Shown piece by piece: positions 58,660 to 64,000 of a DNA stretch of 64,000 nt. The notes below the pieces were generated by a model, which ran no database searches, had not been told where the DNA came from, and saw only the letters and a program-made list of their open reading frames with translations. The stretch is from the NCBI GenBank assembly GCA_950106755.1, contig OX467091.1, positions 14,277,538 through 14,341,537 of the forward strand, read 5' to 3'. The translations under genes were made by a program, and so were the position numbers. The first letter of the stretch is position 1. Every line of letters starts with the position of its first letter. Source of the stretch: Climacium dendroides. Its lineage: Eukaryota > Streptophyta > Bryopsida > Hypnales > Climaciaceae.

Positions 58660-61600
58660 ATGCACGTGAAAAGCGCAAAAAACTCGACTGAAGCAATTGA
58701 TGTTTTGAAGAATCGCCTACAGCAAGGCATCGCTATTGACTCGTACATGTATATTGAAGTTCTGAAGCGGTGTTTGAAGCAGGAGGACCTTGCAGCAGTC
58801 AGACAAGTTCATGAGTACATCATTGAGAGTGGAATGCAACAGAATGTATATGTGGCAAACAACCTACTGAGCGCCTACATCAGATGTGGGAGATTGGAAG
58901 ATGCATGCCAAGTGTTTGATGAACTGATGAAGAAGGATGCTTATATTTGGACCACCATGATTGGAGGTTATGCTCTGCACAATCGTGCAAAAGATGCGAT
59001 TGATGTTTTTCATCAAATGCGCCAAGAAGGTGTGCTGCCGGATGCAGTCACTTACTTGAGCATCCTGAAGGCATGTGCCAGCCCATCAGCCTTAAAATGG
59101 GGCAAAGAAGTTCATGACTGTATCAGACATAGTGGCTTTGAATCAGATGTGCGTGTAGGGACTGCGCTCCTTAAAATGTATGCTGAGTGTGGGAGCATAC
59201 TTGAGGCAAGGAGAACTTTTGATAAGTTGGCCAGTCGTAATGTCATCTCGTGGACTGTGATGATTGGAGCATATGCAGAAAGTGGCTGTGGTGAGGAAGC
59301 ATACCGATTGTTTCTCCAAATGAAGGAGGAAGGCCTCAAGGCAGATGCAGTCACCTATATGAGCATTCTGAATGCATGCGCAAGCGCGGGGGCTTTGAAG
59401 TGGGTGAAGGAGGTTCACAGGCATGCCCGTCAAGAGGGATTTGAGTCAGATGTGCGTGTGGGCAATGCGCTCGTCCATATGTATGCAAAGTGTGGCAGTG
59501 TTGATGATGCGCTACTAGTTTTTGACAGAATGGAGGAACGGGATGTTATTACATGGAACGCGATAATTGGCGCTTACGCTGAAAGTGGGATTGGTGAGGA
59601 AGCATATCGATTGTTCCTCCGAATGATGCGCGAAGGCTTCAAGCCAGATGCAGTCACCTACATGAGCATCCTGAATGCTTGTGCAAGCACAGGGGCTTTG
59701 GAGTGGGTAAAGGAGGTACACAGGCATGCCCGTGAAGGAGGATTTGCGTCAGATGTGCGTGTGGGCAATGCGCTCATCCATATGTATGCAAAGTGTGGCA
59801 GTGTTGATGATGCCAGACTGGTTTTCGACGAAATGGAGCAACGGGATGTAATTACATGGAATGCGATAATTAGAGGACTTGCAAAACATGGGTGTGAGCG
59901 TGAAGCATATGAGTTTATTCTCCGAATGAAACGGGAAGGCTTAAAACCTGACGCGTTTACGTATGTGAGTGTCCTGAATGCATGCGCAAGTGCAGGGGCT
60001 TTGGAGTGGGTGAAGGAGGTTCACAGGCATGCCCGTCAAGAGGGATTTGAGTCCGATGTTCATGTTGGGAATGCGCTGGTTCACATTTATGCGAAGTGCG
60101 GTAGTATAGCTGATGCGCTACTAGTTTTTGACAGAATGGAGGAACGGGATGTTATTACATGGACTGTGATAATTGGCGCTTACGCTGAAAGTGGGTTTGG
60201 TGAGGAAGCATATCGATTGTTCCTCCGAATGATTCGCGAAGGCTTCAAACCAGATGCAGTCACCTATATGAGCATCCTGAATGCTTGTGCAAGCACAGGG
60301 GCTTTGGAGTGGGTAAAGGAGGTACACAGGCATGCCCGTGAAGGAGGATTTGCGTCAGATGTGCGTGTGGGCAATGCGCTCATCCATATGTATGCAAAGT
60401 GTGGCAGTGTTGATGATGCCAGACTGGTTTTCGACAGAATGGAGCAACGGGATGTTATTACATGGAACACGATAATTGGCGCATACGCTGAAAGTGGGAT
60501 TGGTGAGGAAGCATATCGATTGTTCCTCCGAATGATGCGCGAAGGCTTCAAACCAGATGCAGTCACCTACTTGAGCATTCTGAATGCATGCGCAAGTGCA
60601 GGGGCTTTGGAGTGGGTGAAGGAGGTTCACAGGCATGCCCGTCAAGGAGGAGTTGAGTCTGATGTGCGTGTGGGCAATGCGCTGGTCCATATGTATGCAA
60701 AGTGTGGCAGTGTTGATGATGCCAGGCTGGTTTTTGACAGAATGGAGCAACGCGATGTAAGGACATGGACTGTGATGATTGGCGGACTTGCGCAACATGG
60801 ATGTGGATCTGAAGCTTTAGAAGTCTTCCGAAAAATGAATGCAGCTGGTGTAAAACCTGATTGGCATTCATTTCTGGCAGTGTTATCGGCCTGCAGTCAT
60901 GCAGGCCTTGTTGAAGAAGGCCGGCAACTCTTCAGGGCTATGTCGCAAGATTATGGCATCGTTCCCAATGTGCTGCATTGGAACTGCATGGTGGATATTC
61001 TTGGGCGAGCAGGGCATCTGGAGGAAGCCAAGCTCTTGATTGATAGTATGCCAGTTGAACCAGATGGAGCAACTTGGGGAGCCTTACTCGCTGCTTGTAG
61101 ATCACATAGTAATGTGGAGTTGGGTGAACTTGCGGCTAGAGAGCGTGTGAAGTTGGAACCCAAGGAGGCCTCTACTTACGTGCTCCTGTCCAACATCTAT
61201 GCCGCAGCTGAGATGTGGGAGGAGGTATCATTGATGCGCACTATGATGCAGGAGAGAGGTGTACGCAAGGAACCAGGGGGTAGCTGGATCAAAGTGGATA
61301 GCAAGACTCATGCCTTTGTTGGAGGGGATACATCTCACCCAAAAACAAAGGAGATATATGAGGAGCTGAGCAGATTGACCGAGGAAATCAAGGCTGAAGG
61401 CTACCTTCCAGATACCCAGCTTGTGTTGCATGATATTGACGAGGAGGATAAAGAGTTTTCTCTTTGCTCTCATAGTGAGAAGTTGGCTATTGCGTATGGA
61501 CTTATCTGCTCGCCTAGTAGTGAAGTGATTCGTGTTTACAAGAATCTTCGGGTGTGCTCAGATTGTCATACAGCAACCAAATTGATCTCCAAAGTGACTA

Positions 61601-61680
61601 GAAAAGAAATTGTGGTTAAGGATGCGAATCGCTTTCATCACTTCAAAAATGGCTTGTGTTCTTGCAAAGATTACTGGTGA
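58660..61680 (+). CDS. PLS-class PPR protein with E and DYW domains, organellar C-to-U RNA editing factor
   Basis: One uninterrupted frame of 1006 residues. PPR-DYW proteins bind organellar transcripts and their DYW domain deaminates a target cytidine. Visible features: about eight P-L-S triplets of 101 residues from about residue 25 to 715, E1/E2 motifs (about 720-860) with the PGGSW box, and a complete DYW domain with HSE (938-940), CSDCH (966-970) and terminal CSCKDYW. All deaminase zinc ligands and the catalytic Glu are present, so it should be active. The ATG at 58,660 gives no evident organelle presequence, and the frame is open upstream, so a 5' exon may be missing from this model. Several triplets are nearly identical at DNA level. 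Such genes are characteristic of mosses. The exact editing target is not identified. Confidence 0.93.
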   Translation: MHVKSAKNSTEAIDVLKNRLQQGIAIDSYMYIEVLKRCLKQEDLAAVRQVHEYIIESGMQQNVYVANNLLSAYIRCGRLEDACQVFDELMKKDAYIWTTMIGGYALHNRAKDAIDVFHQMRQEGVLPDAVTYLSILKACASPSALKWGKEVHDCIRHSGFESDVRVGTALLKMYAECGSILEARRTFDKLASRNVISWTVMIGAYAESGCGEEAYRLFLQMKEEGLKADAVTYMSILNACASAGALKWVKEVHRHARQEGFESDVRVGNALVHMYAKCGSVDDALLVFDRMEERDVITWNAIIGAYAESGIGEEAYRLFLRMMREGFKPDAVTYMSILNACASTGALEWVKEVHRHAREGGFASDVRVGNALIHMYAKCGSVDDARLVFDEMEQRDVITWNAIIRGLAKHGCEREAYEFILRMKREGLKPDAFTYVSVLNACASAGALEWVKEVHRHARQEGFESDVHVGNALVHIYAKCGSIADALLVFDRMEERDVITWTVIIGAYAESGFGEEAYRLFLRMIREGFKPDAVTYMSILNACASTGALEWVKEVHRHAREGGFASDVRVGNALIHMYAKCGSVDDARLVFDRMEQRDVITWNTIIGAYAESGIGEEAYRLFLRMMREGFKPDAVTYLSILNACASAGALEWVKEVHRHARQGGVESDVRVGNALVHMYAKCGSVDDARLVFDRMEQRDVRTWTVMIGGLAQHGCGSEALEVFRKMNAAGVKPDWHSFLAVLSACSHAGLVEEGRQLFRAMSQDYGIVPNVLHWNCMVDILGRAGHLEEAKLLIDSMPVEPDGATWGALLAACRSHSNVELGELAARERVKLEPKEASTYVLLSNIYAAAEMWEEVSLMRTMMQERGVRKEPGGSWIKVDSKTHAFVGGDTSHPKTKEIYEELSRLTEEIKAEGYLPDTQLVLHDIDEEDKEFSLCSHSEKLAIAYGLICSPSSEVIRVYKNLRVCSDCHTATKLISKVTRKEIVVKDANRFHHFKNGLCSCKDYW
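59508..60725 (+). repeat. 303-bp in-frame repeats (PLS triplets), including a 606-bp recent duplication
   Basis: Unit starts at about 59,511, 59,814, 60,117, 60,420 and 60,723, exactly 303 bp (101 codons) apart. The block from 59,514 is nearly identical to that from 60,120 over about 310 bp, differing at only a few positions. The offset is 606 bp, two triplets. Confidence 0.85.
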
Positions 61681-63255
61681 TCAATTTGGCCAATCTGGAT
61701 TAATTGTGACAGCGTATGTGGAGCACAAGGCAAGTTTCTGGAAAATTTGATTATCCTTGATTATCTTTGATTGTCTTTGCATGTTCATATTTCACTATCT
61801 CTGATGATCAATGATGCATACAGAAACTAAAGATCATCTCATAACTGCCTTCTCAGTTTTTTTGTTGTGATGTTATCTGCCAAGGCACATGGGTATGCTG
61901 TAATTGATTATTGTTTTGGTGTTCACCAGCTTATCTCTCTTGTTTGTAGCTACAATGTGCTTCTCCAAAGTGTTTTGTCCAGTTTTTCCATTGGCACAAA
62001 TGACTTCAAACTCAATTATCTTCTAAAATATATTATCAAATAATCTCAAATTATTTGAAGTGCTTACACTTGATACAAACTACAAGATTTGAAGTGCTCA
62101 CTCTCAATACAAACTACAAGTTTCTGTGGTTATGTTCCATCCAATATTTTAAAATCACAAGAAGTGCTCAAGTTCTTGAGAACTTTGGCCTTGAATGGCC
62201 AACTACACCACAAGATTTCAATAGCAACCAATAAAACAGTTTGGATTAGATAAATTTCTTTTAAAGTTGCTATATAAGACAATTCCAACAAAGAATGTAA
62301 GACCAAATGAAAACCTAAAATTCATAGTAAGACCAAAAGAAGACCTAAAATTCATGGTGAGTGACATTATTACATTCTTTGTCATTGTTTAGCAAGGCTT
62401 GGTTGTTCTATTAGGATAGATCTTTATCTTTATTAATATCCCAAGTTTATTATAATTCAATTTGAAGATTTATTTATAAATTTATTTAAAATTTAAAATT
62501 TAAAATTAATTATTTAGAAGTTGAACTTCTAAAAGAATGGTTTTCATCTTCAAAGTTTATAAAGTCAAAAACCATAAGTCACTAGTAAATGGTAACTCAA
62601 TGAATCACAAATCTCCAATTGATTCATAATAAATACACTAGGGATTAGGCACCTCAATGAAGGGATGGTAAATATTTGAGCCCAATAGTACAGTTTTAGT
62701 TTCTATATGTGATGCTTTAGAGGAATTTGTCATATAAGGTAAGTGCACCCATAATCAACACTAATAACAAATGAGCACACTCACCACTATTGAACATAAA
62801 TTAATTTTATTGGATCTTCAATTAATAGCAAGTGAAATAGGAATTCAACACACTTTGGAATTTGGAAATGTGAATAAGCTACAAACTTTCAAAGCATTGT
62901 CTGTAAGTATAACAAAATTCAACACTACACTTTCCTAAGCTTTCATACTATAATAATATCTAAGTAAACCTTGAGTGCCGCTTTGATAAATTAGGGTTCT
63001 TTTGCGCATGGATGTAGGCAGACTGCCATTGCATCGATTTGCAGTTTTTTCTGTCTCACGGATATCCTACTTATGGAGGAAATTGTCTGTTCCAGTTATT
63101 GCTTAGACATTAGTCGATGCGCTTGCAAAATTTTATCCGAATTCATGCAGAGTGTCGTTTGAAGTCTTGAAGTTTTTTTTTCTTTCTTGAGTTGGTGGAG
63201 TGGATGCGTCAACTTAAATCAGAAGACAAGGAAGTGAAGATATAAAGCTATCAAC
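61681..63255. other. 3' flank of the PPR gene and AT-rich intergenic DNA
   Basis: The PPR 3' UTR is expected at the start. No gene was recognised in the rest. The last ~250 bp are the upstream region of the next gene. Confidence 0.4.
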
Positions 63256-64000
63256 ATGGGGAAGCAACCGGAGTCGCCGCCTTCGTCAGGAAAACCCGGA
63301 ACTCCGCCATGTAAGTTTTATGAATCATTTGACCTGATGTTCTTTTTTGTTTTTTTTAATTTCGCAATCTGAGTATGCAATTTTGAATTCTTTCATTTCT
63401 CCGATTCTGCATAATATTTAGTCCAACCGAATAAGACCTAATGCAAATCTGAAGAGTTGACAATTTAGTTAACCCTAATCCTTCAATTCCATATGCCAGT
63501 GAAGTTTATTTGAATCTATTTCCTCCATTGCAAAATGATTTGAGATGAATTGAAATAATTTGCCTCAGTGAAAAAACCAAGCATGGAGAAGATCAAAGCT
63601 CGGATGGTGGAGTGCCGTCGCAGTTTCAAACTCAATTTCAGGTGTCTTGAACCCTACTGATTTTAGCATGCTATTACACAGTTATAGCACCTTGCTTGCT
63701 GTCATTGTTCTCGTGATTGTTGCAAGTTGATCGTCAATTACATAATTTTGTCAAATTACAAATTGTAGTACTTGACGTTTTTCTAGTCCTAGGGTTTATA
63801 TATTAGACTACACAAGTGAATTTCAGTGTTCCATTTCGTGATTACATGTATTTTGCGCCACTCTAAGGTTGAATATGTGTTGGTGTTAACCTTGACTTAT
63901 CTATTACAGCAACATGAACATGTGGGAAATTCCACCAAAATTCATACAAACAGCGAAGTACATTGGTATCACAGCGATACACGAGATTAATCTTACGAAG
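63256..64000 (+). CDS. Unidentified gene, 5' part only (continues beyond the window)
   Basis: Three exons visible: 63256-63310, 63569-63641 and 63910-64000 (open at the window end), joined in consistent phase through GT-AG introns; 73 codons are seen. The N-terminus is a Pro/Ser-rich MGKQPESPPSSGKPGTPP, followed by a basic helix (MEKIKARMVECRRSFKLNF) and NMNMWEIPPKFIQTAKYIG. I do not recognise the family. Coding status rests on splice-phase agreement and amino-acid composition. Confidence 0.6.

Noticed and set aside
59112..60871. Repeated minus-strand frames of 70-147 codons across the PPR gene
   Set aside because: They are antisense shadows that repeat only because the PPR triplets repeat.
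1..64000. CRISPR arrays, bacterial operons, rRNA or tRNA genes, and intact LTR retrotransposons
   Set aside because: None was visible. Repeats are tandem or inverted plant-type elements, and no frame resembled reverse transcriptase, integrase or transposase. A tRNA could have been missed by eye.

Overview
This is nuclear DNA from a land plant, most likely a moss. The genes are intron-rich, with GT-AG introns and at least one GC-AG intron. They encode plant-specific and plastid-targeted proteins (PPR4, CRL, SEX4, bifunctional aspartate kinase-homoserine dehydrogenase). They sit as GC-richer islands in very AT-rich DNA full of small inverted-repeat elements. The long intronless PLS-class PPR-DYW gene, with near-identical internal triplets, resembles moss editing factors. 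The species cannot be fixed from sequence alone. Exon coordinates were worked out by hand from splice signals, reading-frame phase and family conservation. Every multi-exon model closes in frame.

Layout. 1-5.1 kb: AT-rich repeats. 5.1-12.3 kb: a 9-exon DHHC protein S-acyltransferase (+), preceded by a duplicated leader region. 12.4-14.6 kb: transposon-derived repeats. 14.6-16.1 kb: plastid methionine-R-sulfoxide reductase B (-). 16.5-21.4 kb: repeats and a minisatellite. 21.4-27.9 kb: PPR4, an RRM-PPR protein in 12 exons (-), head to head with CRL, a CpcT-like plastid envelope protein in 9 exons (+, 28.4-30.9 kb). 33.0-37.2 kb: SEX4 phosphoglucan phosphatase in 13 exons (+). 38.5-40.5 kb: nucleolar protein NOP16 in 4 exons (-), with a telo-box cluster in its leader. 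43.6-52.0 kb: AK-HSDH in 18 exons (-). 52-55 kb: nested repeats. 55.5-57.1 kb: a degenerate tandem-repeat leader. 57.1-58.25 kb: a PDF-motif (OSB-like) coding region (+). 58.66-61.68 kb: a 1006-residue PPR-E-DYW editing factor (+). 63.26-64.0 kb: the first exons of an unidentified gene that runs off the window.

How the genes relate. This is not an operon. Several products do work in organelles: PPR4 in plastid RNA splicing, CRL in plastid division and import, SEX4 in starch breakdown, MSRB in redox repair, AK-HSDH in the aspartate pathway, and the DYW protein in RNA editing.

Most interesting signal: the PDF-motif exons and the PPR-DYW reading frame can be joined in phase by one plausible 328-bp intron. 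That would give a PDF-PPR-DYW fusion of 1211 residues with its own presequence. A second theme is that the leaders or first introns of several genes are built from degenerate 150-320 bp tandem repeats.
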